The translations under genes were made by a program, and so were the position numbers. DNA of 46,340 nucleotides from Brevundimonas sp. Lineage in GTDB: Bacteria; Pseudomonadota; Alphaproteobacteria; Caulobacterales; Caulobacteraceae. This document shows positions 23,587 to 31,935 of this stretch, piece after piece (position 1 is the stretch's first letter; every line of letters begins with the position of its first letter). Below the pieces are notes generated by a model. The model searched no databases, was not told the origin of the DNA, and saw only the letters and a list, made by a program, of their open reading frames with translations. Location: positions 1 through 46,340 of the forward strand of contig NZ_QFNM01000024.1 of the NCBI RefSeq assembly GCF_003248455.1. The letters are read 5' to 3'.

Positions 23587-24155
23587 CCTCTATCTCCCTT
23601 GCGCGCGCCCGGCGCCATGTCCGACAGCGCCTGACGCAAAGCGCGGCGACCGCGCGACAACAAACTCTCCAGGGCCTCGACGCTGATCTCCATCAGGGCG
23701 GCCGCCTCGATATTGGACAGCTCCTGATAGTGGCACAGCACGATGGCCTCGCGCTGACGGTCCGGCAGCTGTCTCAGCGCTTGCGCCACCCGCGCTCCGG
23801 TCTCGGCGGCCAAAAGCCCGCGATCCGGCCCCGGCCCGTCGTCCGGTCGATCCGGCGGGGCCTCGGTGGGGATTTCGCGCCGCCGTCTCAGCCGGTCGTA
23901 GCAGAGGTTCAATGCCACCCGGTGCAGCCAGGTGTCGAACCGCGCCCGGCCCGGCGCCCATTTCGGCGCCTGTCTCCAGGCCCGCAACAGGGTTTCCTGC
24001 GCCACGTCCTCGGCCTCGGCCGCGTCGCCCAGCATCCGTTGCGCCAGGGCGTGAATGCGCGGCAGCTTCAGCGCGACCAACGCCTGCGACGCCGCCGGGT
24101 CCCCCTGACCCACGCGGCGCACCAGATCCTCGTCGGGGTCGACGATCTCGACCAA
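23583..24155 (-). CDS. ECF-type RNA polymerase sigma factor
   Basis: The 190-residue protein has the two ECF domains. Region 2 includes LPRIHALAQRMLGDAAEAED and DVAQETLLRAWRQAPKW, then FDTWLHRVALNLCYDRLRRRR. Region 4 includes LPDRQREAIVLCHYQELSNI and MEISVEALESLLSRGRRAL with the DNA-binding helix-turn-helix. A linker rich in Pro and Asp (EAPPDRPDDGPGPDRG) joins them. The start codon is TTG at 24155; no ATG or GTG lies upstream in frame for the next 60 bases, and GGAAGAGG precedes the TTG at suitable distance. The rare start would limit expression. The gene overlaps the candidate anti-sigma gene by four bases. EF-hand, Spy-like and membrane partners suggest an envelope or metal stress response. 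Confidence 0.9.
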   Translation of the reverse strand: MVEIVDPDEDLVRRVGQGDPAASQALVALKLPRIHALAQRMLGDAAEAEDVAQETLLRAWRQAPKWAPGRARFDTWLHRVALNLCYDRLRRRREIPTEAPPDRPDDGPGPDRGLLAAETGARVAQALRQLPDRQREAIVLCHYQELSNIEAAALMEISVEALESLLSRGRRALRQALSDMAPGARKGDRG

Positions 24156-24221
24156 GCCCGCCTCTTCCGCTGCTGACGAAAGGGACCGATTCGTCCACGA
24201 CGGCCGACCCCGACACCGTTC

Positions 24222-24851
24222 TTACTCCGAAGCCGGAGCCGGGGAAGCGACTTGCGGCGCCGGACGCGCGGCCTGCCGTTCCGCACGACGGGCGGTCATG
24301 GCGGCCCGGCGTTCATCGGCGGTGATCACGCCGTCCCGGTCGGCGTCCAGCCTGTCGAACCGCTCGCCCAGCCTGGCCGCGACCTCGGAGATCGTCACGG
24401 GACCCCGCTCGCGCCCCTTGCGGCCGGAGCCGCCCTGACCGGGCATGGCGTGACGCAGGCCTGCCCGGTGGCCCGCGCGTTCGCCGCGCGGCCCGCGCTC
24501 CGGGCGAACGGCGTGGCCGGCGTCGAACTCGGCGCGGCTGATGGAGCCGTCGCCGTCGGCGTCCAGCTTGGCGAAGCGATCGTTGGCGTGTTCGGCGCGC
24601 TTGGCCTGGATCGCCGCCTGGCGTTCCTCGACGCTGACCGCGCCGTCGCGATCGGCGTCCAGGGCGGTCAGCCGGGCCACGCGCGCATCGACGAACTGGG
24701 CGCGGGTGATCGGCCGATCCGCGGCATGCCGCGCCGGGCTCGGCGCGGCGCCGATCGTCGGAGCCTGTGCAGCTGGAACCTGGGCCGTGGCGGCGCCGGC
24801 GAGGGCGGCCACGGCGATGGCGCCCAGGCCGGTCAGAAAGCTCTTTCTCAT
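24222..24851 (-). CDS. Exported EF-hand calcium-binding protein
   Basis: The 209-residue protein has a signal peptide (1-23, ending GAATA) and three clear EF-hand loops: DADRDGAVSVEE (65-76), DADGDGSISRAE (97-108) and DADRDGVITADE (169-180). Each has Asp at positions 1, 3 and 5 and Glu at position 12. A degenerate hand (ITRAQFVDAR) precedes the first. Arg-, Gly- and His-rich linkers (RPERGPRGERAGHRAGLRH) separate the pairs. It probably binds calcium in the periplasm; the target is unknown. AAGGAGA before ATG at 24851 fixes the start. It lies upstream of the ECF operon on the same strand, 66 bases away, and could be its target or part of the same stress response. Confidence 0.85.
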   Translation of the reverse strand: MRKSFLTGLGAIAVAALAGAATAQVPAAQAPTIGAAPSPARHAADRPITRAQFVDARVARLTALDADRDGAVSVEERQAAIQAKRAEHANDRFAKLDADGDGSISRAEFDAGHAVRPERGPRGERAGHRAGLRHAMPGQGGSGRKGRERGPVTISEVAARLGERFDRLDADRDGVITADERRAAMTARRAERQAARPAPQVASPAPASE

Positions 24852-24878
24852 CTCGATAATCTCCTTGGGTCGCTTGCG

Positions 24879-24922
24879 CGCCCTGTGCATCGCCCCGTAC
24901 ATCGCCCCGTGCATCGCCCTGT
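24879..24922. repeat. 12-base tandem repeat at the glnE 3' end
   Basis: About 3.7 copies of CGCCC(C/T)GT(G/A)CAT are arranged head to tail. They lie between the start of the EF-hand gene (24851) and the stop codon of glnE (24922-24924), reaching the first base of the latter. On the minus strand the unit reads ATGCACGGGGCG and would encode MHGA/MYGA/MHRA in the frame upstream of the EF-hand start. Slippage in this tract could extend that frame. Confidence 0.7.
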
Positions 24923-27834
24923 CAGGAGATTGAACGCGGGTCGGAGGATTCTCCGTCGCGGCCGGATGGAACCGCCCGTTCGAAGGCCCGACGCGCCCGC
25001 GCCCGCAGGTCGGTCAGCTCCGTCTTCAGCGTCTCGAAATCAGGCGCGCCCGCCGCCTCGGCCAGACGCAGCTGGAACACCGACGGCTCCGTCTCGGGAT
25101 CGACCCGGTCCTCGAAGGCGGCGGCCAGCAGATGGGCCAGCCGCTGCTGCACCCGCCACGCCTCGGCCAGAACCGGATCGTCGTGCAGCGCCTCCAGGGT
25201 CGAAAGGGTCAGGGGCTGGCCGGCGACGGCGGCCTGAAGCTGGCGATACTGGGCGGCGAACTCGGCGTCCACCTGGCCGCCCGGCGACAGCTTCAGGTCC
25301 CAGAATCCGTGCGGTCGCCGCTCGCGATCCATCAGGGCGCGCATCTTGCGGACGTCGGCGGCGATGTCGACGCCCGGTCGCGGCCTGCGCAGGGCCGCCT
25401 CGATGGCCGCCGAGACGCGGTCTCCGAACGCAGGGTCGCTGGCCCAGACGACGCGGGCGCGGGTCAGGACCATGAACTCCCAGGTCTCCGCCTCCCTGGC
25501 GTAATAGGCTTCGAAACCCGACAGCCGCACCGACACCGGCCCCTTCGAACCCGTGGGACGCAGCCGCATATCGACCTCGTACAGCCCGCCTTCGGCCGTG
25601 TGGGCCGACAGGGCCGCGATCAGTCGCTGGGTGAAGCGGGCGTAGAAGACGTCGGCCGTCCAGTCCTTAAGGCTCGAGGTCGCCTCGGCCGGCGCCTCGT
25701 AGAGGGTCATCAGGTCCAGGTCGGACCCGGCGGTCATTTCGCGCGATCCGGCCTTGCCCAGGGCCACGACCGCGACCGCGCCGGGAAATTCGCCGCCCAC
25801 CCGCGCCGTCTCCTCCAGGGCCGCCGGAGACAGGGTCCGCATGGCGGCGTCGGCCAGGGCGGCGTAGGCCCGACCGGCCGCCTCCGGCCCTGCACGGCCG
25901 GTCAAGGCGTGGATGCCGATGCGGAACATCTGTTCGCGGTGCAGGCGGCGCACGGCGTTCATGGCCCCCTCGAAATCCTCGGTCTCGCCGGCCTCGCGCA
26001 GCATCTGTTCGGTCAGGCTGGTCTCTTCCGACAGGTCGACCAGGAAACGGGCGTCCAGCACCCCGTCCAGCGCCGCCGGCTGACGCCCCAGGGTGCGCGC
26101 CAGGCGCGGGGCGAAGGCCATGACGCCCACGACCATCTCGAACAGTTTGGGCTGGTTCAGGAACAGGGCCTGGACCTGCACCCCCGCCGCCAGGCCCGAG
26201 AAGAAGACGGCGAACCGGCGAAAGGCCGCGTCGGGCGCGCCGGATCGCGCCACCGCCTCCAGCAGGCGCGGCGCCAGGCGGGTGAAAAGTTCGCGCCCCC
26301 GTTCGGTGCGGGTCGCGGGGATGCGGCCGTGATGCCAGGAGCGAATCGCATCGGCGACCGACGCCGGCTCCGAAAAGCCCATTCGCCGCAGGGTCTCCAG
26401 CGTCTCGGGATCGTTCTCGACGCCGGTGAAGACCAGGCTGCCGTAGCGGGAATCCAGGTCTTCGCCGCCCTCGAACAATTCGCCGTAACGGGCGTTGACG
26501 CGCACCAGCAGGGCCTCGACCCGGGCGTCGAACGCGGCCAGATCGGACTGGCCCGCCAGGGCGGCGACGGCGGCGCGGCGCCCGGCGTCCTCGGGCAGGC
26601 GGTGGGTCTGTTCGTCGTCCAGCATCTGCACCCGATGCTCCAGCCCGCGCAGTTCGACATAGGCGGCGGACAGTTCCTCGGCCAACGCCTGCGGGATGTG
26701 GCCGGCGGCGGCCAGGGCGTGCAGCGCCTGGATCGTGCGGGGCGTCCTCAGCGCCGGATCGCGGCCGGCCAGGATCAGCTGCTGGGTCTGGGCGTAGAAT
26801 TCGATCTCGCGGATGCCGCCCCGACCCAGTTTCAGATTGGCGCCGGCCGCCTGCAGCCCCTCGCCCGTCTTGTGGACGTGGATCTGTTTCTTGATCGACT
26901 GGATGTCCAGCACGGCGGCGTAGTCCAGGCTGCGCCGCCAGATGAAAGGGACCAGGGCCTTGAGGAATCGCCCCGCCGCGCGCAGGTCGCCCAGCACCGG
27001 CCGCGCCTTGATGAAGGCCGCCCGCTCCCAGTTCTGGCCCACGCTCTCGTAATAGGCCAGCGCCATCGGCGCGGCGACCACGGGCGGGGTGGAGGACGGG
27101 TCGGGCCGCAGCCTCAGATCGACGCGAAAGACATAGCCGTCGGCTGTCCGTTCGCTCAGCAGGATGGCGATCCCCTTGCCGACCCGATTGGCGAAGTCCT
27201 GCGTCTCGCCCCCTTCGGCCAGGGCCAGGGTCGTCAGGCGCGGCTCGAAGAACAGGGAGATGTCGATGTCGGAGGAATAGTTCAGCTCGTTGGCGCCGTG
27301 CTTGCCCATGGCGATGCCGAACAGGCCGGGGACGGGTCCGCGCGAATCGTCGGGCGGCGAGATCAGCCGGCCGCGTCGCCTCTGTTCGGCGGCGACGGCG
27401 CGCAGGGCCGCGCGGCAGGCGGCGTCGGCGAAGGCCGACAACGCCGCCGTGACCTGATCCAGATCCCATACGCCCCCCAGGTCGGACAGAGCCGTCAGCA
27501 GATGCAGATCGGCCTTCAGCACCCGCAAGGGGGCCCGCACCGCCTCGGGATCGCCGTCCAGCGCATCGGTCTCACGTACGATCCGGGACAGGCTCTCGCC
27601 CGGATCGGCCTCCAGCAGGCGGCGCAGATGGACAGGGCGGCGGCGCATCAGCCCAGCCAGATAGGGCGAAGCGCCCGCGGCCGGGGCCAGGGCGGGCCAG
27701 GACGCGTTCAGGACATCGGCCCAACCGTCGGCGTCGGCGGCCTCGATCAGGGTTTCGCGCAGACGGTCGGCGGCGACGGGGTTCGCGACCGGGCCTGCGG
27801 GCGCCAGGGTTTCGAAGAGGGGCTGAATGGGCAT
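24922..27834 (-). CDS. glnE: Bifunctional glutamine synthetase adenylyltransferase / adenylyl-removing enzyme
   Basis: GlnE adds AMP to glutamine synthetase and removes it in response to the PII protein and glutamine, tuning ammonia assimilation. The 970-residue protein has two nucleotidyltransferase domains. The N-terminal adenylyl-removing domain carries GIAMGKHGANELNYSSDIDI near 173-192. The C-terminal adenylyltransferase domain carries VVALGKAGSREMTAGSDLDL near 685-705. RLRPTGSKGPVSVRLSGF and LKLSPGGQVDAEFAAQYRQL are further signatures. Length and order of domains are normal. It follows the histidine kinase gene on the same strand across an inverted repeat, so it may share its transcript or have its own promoter there. 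The start at 27834 precedes a normal N-terminus; glnA and PII genes are not in the window. Confidence 0.95.
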   Translation of the reverse strand: MPIQPLFETLAPAGPVANPVAADRLRETLIEAADADGWADVLNASWPALAPAAGASPYLAGLMRRRPVHLRRLLEADPGESLSRIVRETDALDGDPEAVRAPLRVLKADLHLLTALSDLGGVWDLDQVTAALSAFADAACRAALRAVAAEQRRRGRLISPPDDSRGPVPGLFGIAMGKHGANELNYSSDIDISLFFEPRLTTLALAEGGETQDFANRVGKGIAILLSERTADGYVFRVDLRLRPDPSSTPPVVAAPMALAYYESVGQNWERAAFIKARPVLGDLRAAGRFLKALVPFIWRRSLDYAAVLDIQSIKKQIHVHKTGEGLQAAGANLKLGRGGIREIEFYAQTQQLILAGRDPALRTPRTIQALHALAAAGHIPQALAEELSAAYVELRGLEHRVQMLDDEQTHRLPEDAGRRAAVAALAGQSDLAAFDARVEALLVRVNARYGELFEGGEDLDSRYGSLVFTGVENDPETLETLRRMGFSEPASVADAIRSWHHGRIPATRTERGRELFTRLAPRLLEAVARSGAPDAAFRRFAVFFSGLAAGVQVQALFLNQPKLFEMVVGVMAFAPRLARTLGRQPAALDGVLDARFLVDLSEETSLTEQMLREAGETEDFEGAMNAVRRLHREQMFRIGIHALTGRAGPEAAGRAYAALADAAMRTLSPAALEETARVGGEFPGAVAVVALGKAGSREMTAGSDLDLMTLYEAPAEATSSLKDWTADVFYARFTQRLIAALSAHTAEGGLYEVDMRLRPTGSKGPVSVRLSGFEAYYAREAETWEFMVLTRARVVWASDPAFGDRVSAAIEAALRRPRPGVDIAADVRKMRALMDRERRPHGFWDLKLSPGGQVDAEFAAQYRQLQAAVAGQPLTLSTLEALHDDPVLAEAWRVQQRLAHLLAAAFEDRVDPETEPSVFQLRLAEAAGAPDFETLKTELTDLRARARRAFERAVPSGRDGESSDPRSIS

Positions 27835-27842
27835 TCAATTAT

Positions 27843-27967
27843 CCGCTCATCCCGGCGAAAGCCGGAACCCAGTGCTTTCACCCGGCAATGCGTTGGACCA
27901 CGACCGCGCTCGATCTTACAAGCCCGCCCCCAAAGAACGGGGTCCAGCCTTTCGCCGGGATGAGCGG
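27843..27967. repeat. Inverted repeat between the histidine kinase gene and glnE, copy 2 of a dispersed family
   Basis: CCGCTCATCCCGGCGAAAG (27843-27861) is matched exactly by its complement at 27949-27967; the pairing continues imperfectly inward through CCGGAACCCAG and CTGGACCCCG-like sequence. The arms share CCGCTCATCCC, GCGAAAGC and ACCCAG with the element at 12810-12931. The copies have a similar size (about 125 and 122 bases) but unrelated centres. Confidence 0.8.
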
Positions 27968-27972
27968 AACCG

Positions 27973-29391
27973 TCAGTTCTGCACAGCCGGCGGCAGCACC
28001 AGGGCCACCCGCAGCCCCGGCCCGAAATCGCCGTAAGCGCCCGGCCCCTCGTCCAGAACGACGCGGCCGCCATGCGCCTCGGCCACCGCCGTCACCAGCG
28101 ACAGGCCCAGGCCCGATCCCGGCTCGGTGCGGCTGTTGTCCAGGCGCACGAACCGCTGGACCACCCGTTCGCGGTCTTCCTCCGGCACGCCCGGCCCGGT
28201 GTCGGTGACGGAATATTCGATCTCGCCCGAGGCGCGCCTGCGCGCGCGCAACTTCACCGCACCGCCGGCGGGGGTGTATTTAATGGCGTTGTCGATCAGA
28301 TTGGCCAGGGCCTGGGCCAGGAAGGGCTGATTGCCCTCGATCATCAGGCCCTTTTCGATCTCGGCCGAGAAGTCGATGGCCTTGTCCTCGGCGGCGGGTT
28401 CGTAAAGCTCGGCCATATCGGCGGCCAGGTCGGCGGCGTCGATCGTTTTCGGATCGGGGGCGCCGCCCGCCTGCAGCCGGGCGATGGCCAGGACGGTGTT
28501 GAAGGTCTTCAACAGGTGATCCGCCTCGTCCAGGGCGACGCCCAGGGCGTCGACCCCGTCGATCTTGCCCGCCTCGGCGTCGATCAGGGCCACCTCCAGC
28601 TTGGCCCGCATCCGCGTCAGGGGCGAACGCAGGTCGTGGGCGATGGCGTCGCCGGCGTGACGGATCGAAGCCATCGACGCCTCCAGCCGGTCCAGCATGG
28701 TGTTCAGCCCCTGGCCCAGTTCGTCCAGTTCGTCGCCGGTGTTGCGCACGGCCGCGCGCACCTTGAGGTCGCCTTCCTGCACGGCCGAGACGACCCGGTT
28801 CAGCCCGGCCATCGACTGCTCCACCCGCCGGCTGATGTAGAGCCCGCCGGCCAGGCCCAGCAGGATGACCAGGGCCATCGCGCCCCACAGCGCCTGGGTC
28901 AGGCGCGCCAGATAGGCCTCGATCCCGCCGATGTCCTCGCCCACGAACAGGGTGTCGCCCCCCGCGAGCGGCAGGATCACGCCGATGGAGCGGCGGTTCT
29001 GCACCCGCCCCTCGGCGTCGGTGCTGGTCAGGCGAAAGGTGCTCCACTCCCCCCGCCCCGCCTGGGGCGGCGCCTCCAGGTCGAAGGGCATGACCGACAG
29101 ATTGCCGGTGACGATCTTCCCGTCCGGCCCGGTCAGCAGATACAGATACGGCCCGCCGCGAACCGTGCGCTCGACCAGGGCCTGGTTCAGGGCGTCTATG
29201 CCGCGCGTGCGGTGGATGGCGGTCAGGGCGTCCAGTTCGCCCTCCACATCCGCCCTGGCCCGCCCCTGCGCTTCGGACGCCGAGGCGAAATAGACATAGG
29301 CCAGGATCGCCCCCGCCGCCGCCACGAACAGCGCCAGGAACAGCAGCGTCAGCCGAAACGGCGTGCGGCGAAGGACGGAGGGAAGGCGCAT
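27973..29391 (-). CDS. HAMP-domain sensor histidine kinase
   Basis: The 472-residue membrane kinase has a first membrane segment at 14-35 (LTLLFLALFVAAAGAILAYV), a periplasmic sensor of about 130 residues, a second segment near 168-187 and a HAMP linker to about 240. The phosphorylated His252 lies in AIAHDLRSPLTRMRAKLE. The ATP-binding domain carries NLIDNAIKYTP (N box), VTDTGPGVPEED (G1) and GSGLGLSLV (G2). It resembles kinases that act on OmpR-type regulators in envelope or metal stress. The response regulator gene lies directly upstream on the same strand, separated by 149 bases holding a strong inverted repeat. The start at 29391 is the first Met before the membrane segment. The signal is unknown. 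Confidence 0.93.
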   Translation of the reverse strand: MRLPSVLRRTPFRLTLLFLALFVAAAGAILAYVYFASASEAQGRARADVEGELDALTAIHRTRGIDALNQALVERTVRGGPYLYLLTGPDGKIVTGNLSVMPFDLEAPPQAGRGEWSTFRLTSTDAEGRVQNRRSIGVILPLAGGDTLFVGEDIGGIEAYLARLTQALWGAMALVILLGLAGGLYISRRVEQSMAGLNRVVSAVQEGDLKVRAAVRNTGDELDELGQGLNTMLDRLEASMASIRHAGDAIAHDLRSPLTRMRAKLEVALIDAEAGKIDGVDALGVALDEADHLLKTFNTVLAIARLQAGGAPDPKTIDAADLAADMAELYEPAAEDKAIDFSAEIEKGLMIEGNQPFLAQALANLIDNAIKYTPAGGAVKLRARRRASGEIEYSVTDTGPGVPEEDRERVVQRFVRLDNSRTEPGSGLGLSLVTAVAEAHGGRVVLDEGPGAYGDFGPGLRVALVLPPAVQN

Positions 29392-29403
29392 GGGGTTTTA
29401 GCA

Positions 29404-29534
29404 GCGAGTGGCGAGCGGCGAGTGGCGAGCAAGCGCAAGGACAGGCAGAGGCGTCACCGGCGGCTGGCCGTGAATCGCCGCTCGCTCGCCAGTCTCTGTC
29501 ATCCTCGCCGCTCGCCACTAACCACTCGCCACTC
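29404..29534. repeat. Inverted repeat built of GAGTGGCGAG units, copy 2
   Basis: AGTGGCGAGCGGCGAG (29407-29422) pairs exactly with CTCGCCGCTCGCCACT (29504-29519). Flanking GCGAGTGGCGAGC and CCACTCGCCACTC units extend both arms. The centre of about 80 bases has no gene. The element fills the gap between response regulator and kinase genes. It shares its basic unit with the element at 6274-6376. Confidence 0.7.
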
Positions 29535-29540
29535 CGAAAC

Positions 29541-30212
29541 CTACGCCTCCAGCCGATACCCCGCGCCGCGCACGGTTTGCAGCATGGCCTTGTCGAAGCC
29601 CTTGTCGATCTTGGAGCGCAGGCGGCTGATGTGGACGTCGATGACGTTGGTCTGGGGGTCGAAATGGTATTCCCAGACCTTTTCCAGCAGCATGGTGCGC
29701 GTCACCGACTGGCCGGCGTGGCGCATCAGGAACTCCAGCAATTGGAACTCGCGCGGCTGTAGGTCGATCTCGGTCGTTCCGCGATGCACGGTGCGGGCGA
29801 TCAGATTCATCTCCAGGTCGCCGACCTTCAGCACGGTCTGAACCCCGCCCGTCTCGCGGCGGCGCGCCAGGGCCTCGACCCGCGCGATCAGTTCGGCGAA
29901 GGCGTAGGGCTTCACCAGATAGTCGTCGGCCCCGGCCTTCAGGCCCGTCACCCGATCCTCGACCTCGCCCAAAGCCGACAGGAACAGGACCGGCGTCTGA
30001 TCGCCGCCCTTGCGCACCGTCTCGACCATGCCGACGCCGTCCAGACGCGGCATCATCCGATCCACGACATAGACGTCGTAGCCGCCCTTCTGCGATTCCA
30101 GCAGGCCGAAGGCGCCGTCGACCGCATGGGTCACTTCGTGTCCCGCCTCGGACAGGCCCCGCACCATGGCGGTCGCCGCCTCGGCGTCGTCCTCGACCAC
30201 CAGAATCCGCAT
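29541..30212 (-). CDS. OmpR/PhoB-family response regulator
   Basis: The 223-residue protein has a receiver domain (about 1-115) with acidic pocket Glu7-Asp8-Asp9, phosphorylated Asp51 in VVDRMMPRLDG, switch Ser79 and Lys101 in DDYLVKPYAF. A winged-helix DNA-binding domain follows, with IDLQPREFQLLEFLMRHAGQ, FDPQTNVIDVHISRLRSKID and the final LQTVRGAGYRLEA. Asp51 is followed by R rather than the more usual L, a variation seen in related regulators. It is transcribed ahead of the histidine kinase, its probable partner, and follows degP after a hairpin terminator. The start at 30212 gives MRILVVEDD. Target genes are unknown; control of the neighbouring degP is possible, as with CpxR in enterobacteria. 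Confidence 0.95.
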   Translation of the reverse strand: MRILVVEDDAEAATAMVRGLSEAGHEVTHAVDGAFGLLESQKGGYDVYVVDRMMPRLDGVGMVETVRKGGDQTPVLFLSALGEVEDRVTGLKAGADDYLVKPYAFAELIARVEALARRRETGGVQTVLKVGDLEMNLIARTVHRGTTEIDLQPREFQLLEFLMRHAGQSVTRTMLLEKVWEYHFDPQTNVIDVHISRLRSKIDKGFDKAMLQTVRGAGYRLEA

Positions 30213-30228
30213 GAACCCCTCCCGGAAT

Positions 30229-30264
30229 CAAAATCGCCGCCGATGTTAGCGCATCGGCGGCGAT
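30229..30264 (-). terminator. Intrinsic terminator after degP
   Basis: A perfect 13-base stem, ATCGCCGCCGATG (30233-30245) and CATCGGCGGCGAT (30252-30264), encloses a six-base loop. Read on the minus strand it is followed by TTTTGATT. It lies between the degP stop codon (30295) and the start of the response regulator gene (30212), so the regulator probably has its own promoter or depends on read-through. Confidence 0.75.
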
Positions 30265-30294
30265 TGACGAGTTAAGCCTTGGTCAGAATGCCGA

Positions 30295-31827
30295 TCAGTT
30301 GCGCGGCAGTTCAAGAACGACCGAACGATTGCCCTGCGGCGTCCGAACCAGAAGAAGAACGCCAGGACGTCCCGCCGAGCGGGCCGCAGCTATGGCCCGC
30401 TCCAGATCGGCCGGTCCGGACAGTATTTGGTTGTTGGCTCTCAGGATCACCACGCCGGTCGGAATACCCAGCTGCGCGGCCTTGGATCCCGGAACTGTCT
30501 CCGTCACCACGACCCCTTGAATATCGGCAGGCAGATTATATTGACGCCGCGTCGCCGCATTGACCGGCGCAACCTTCATACCTTCGACCGTGGTATTGGC
30601 GGCTGGTCCCTGAGGCGCTTTTTGAGGGTCGTCTCCACCTGTTGCAACGTTCAATTCTTCATCCGACGGCCGCTTGGCCGCGCGGATGTTGATCTCCTGA
30701 CGACGGCCATCGCGGATCACGGTGAAGCGCACATTCTGTCCGGCTTCGGTCGCAGCGACCATTCGGCGCAGTTCGGTCGAACCATCGATATTGCGGCCGT
30801 TGACCTGTACGACGATGTCGCCGACCTGCACGCCGGCCCTCTGCGCCGGTCCGTCGGGCGTCACCTCTCCGACATAGGCCCCCTTGGTGTCGGCAGGAAG
30901 CGCCAACGCCCCCACCGTGCCTGGTGGAATGTCCTGGATGCCGACGCCGACATAGCCGCGTTCGATCGTCTGACCCTGCATCAGGCGCGTCGTGACGTTC
31001 TTGGCCGTCTCCGCCGGGATAGCGAAGCCGATGCCGACCGACCCTCCGGTGGGGGAATAGATGGCCGAGTTCACGCCGATGACGCGGCCGTAGATGTCGA
31101 ACGTCGGGCCGCCCGAGTTGCCCCGGTTGATGGCCGCGTCGATCTGGATGTAGTCGTTGTACCCCGACGGATCGATGTCGCGGGCCTTGGCCGAGACGAT
31201 GCCCGCCGTGGCGGTGCCGCCCAGGCCGAAGGGGTTGCCGATGGCGATGACCCAGTCGCCGACGCGCGGCTGGGCCGTCTCTTCGAAGCTGACGTATTTG
31301 AAGTCGTTGCCCTCGACCTTGATCACGGCCAGGTCGGTGCCCGGATCGCGGCCGATTAGGCGGGCCGGCAATTCGCGGCCGTCCGACATCTTGACCTTGA
31401 TCTCGGTCGCGTCGGCGACGACGTGGTTGTTGGTGACGATGAAGCCGTCCTGCGAGATGAAGAAGCCCGAGCCGGCCCCTTGCGTCGTCTGCGGTTCGTC
31501 GCCCTGGCCGCCGCGGCCTTGCGGGGGCACGAACTGGAACGGCAGGCCGGGAATGGTGAAGGCGCCGCCCTGGGGCTGGTCGACCTTGACCGTCACGTCG
31601 ATCTGGACGACGGCGGGCGCCACCTGTTCGAAGATAGTGGCGAAGCTGTTGGGCGCGCCGGGCGGCGGGGTGAAGCTGTCGCCATTGGCCGGGACAGGAG
31701 TGATGCGGTTGACCGCCTGGGGTTCGGCGTGCGCGCCGGGCCAGTTGATCACGCCGCCGGCGGTCGCCGCCGCCGCCAGGGTCAGGCCGGCCGCGGCCCC
31801 GAGAATGAACTCCTTGCGCTTCAGCAT
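30295..31827 (-). CDS. degP: Do-family periplasmic serine protease/chaperone (DegP/HtrA)
   Basis: DegP degrades or refolds damaged proteins in the periplasm. The 510-residue protein has an N-terminal export segment (about 7-33, ILGAAAGLTLAAAATAGGV). A trypsin-like domain has the catalytic triad His135 (TNNHVVAD), Asp165 (DPGTDLAVIK) and Ser238 (RGNSGGPTFD). PDZ1 is near 288-385 (GYVGVGIQDI, GVQVGDIVVQVNGR) and PDZ2 near 415-505 (GVVVTETVPGSKAAQLG). The order is normal for the Do family. A candidate promoter lies 55 bases upstream of the start. It follows ccmH on the same strand and precedes a two-component pair, an arrangement that suggests envelope stress control. Confidence 0.95.
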   Translation of the reverse strand: MLKRKEFILGAAAGLTLAAAATAGGVINWPGAHAEPQAVNRITPVPANGDSFTPPPGAPNSFATIFEQVAPAVVQIDVTVKVDQPQGGAFTIPGLPFQFVPPQGRGGQGDEPQTTQGAGSGFFISQDGFIVTNNHVVADATEIKVKMSDGRELPARLIGRDPGTDLAVIKVEGNDFKYVSFEETAQPRVGDWVIAIGNPFGLGGTATAGIVSAKARDIDPSGYNDYIQIDAAINRGNSGGPTFDIYGRVIGVNSAIYSPTGGSVGIGFAIPAETAKNVTTRLMQGQTIERGYVGVGIQDIPPGTVGALALPADTKGAYVGEVTPDGPAQRAGVQVGDIVVQVNGRNIDGSTELRRMVAATEAGQNVRFTVIRDGRRQEINIRAAKRPSDEELNVATGGDDPQKAPQGPAANTTVEGMKVAPVNAATRRQYNLPADIQGVVVTETVPGSKAAQLGIPTGVVILRANNQILSGPADLERAIAAARSAGRPGVLLLVRTPQGNRSVVLELPRN

Positions 31828-31881
31828 CGTGGTCCTTGCGATCCTCTTGTCCGACGCCAGGCGGGCGCCGGTTTCGCGATT

Positions 31882-31909
31882 GATATAGGCCGGAGGGCGT
31901 TTGCGCCAA
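31882..31909 (-). promoter_or_regulatory. Candidate promoter of degP
   Basis: On the minus strand TTGGCG (31909-31904) and TATATC (31887-31882) are separated by 16 bases, close to the housekeeping sigma-70-type pattern. The -10 box ends 54 bases before the degP start at 31827. The ccmH gene ends at 31936, just upstream, so degP can be expressed independently of the ccm genes. Confidence 0.4.
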
Positions 31910-31935
31910 TGCCGACGTTCGATGGTTGATCCCGA

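Noticed and set aside
25132..27963. Open frame of 943 codons on the plus strand opposite glnE
   Set aside because: It mirrors glnE, which has full family motifs. Long antisense frames are expected at this GC content; the translation is rich in Arg, Gly, Gln and His and matches no domain.
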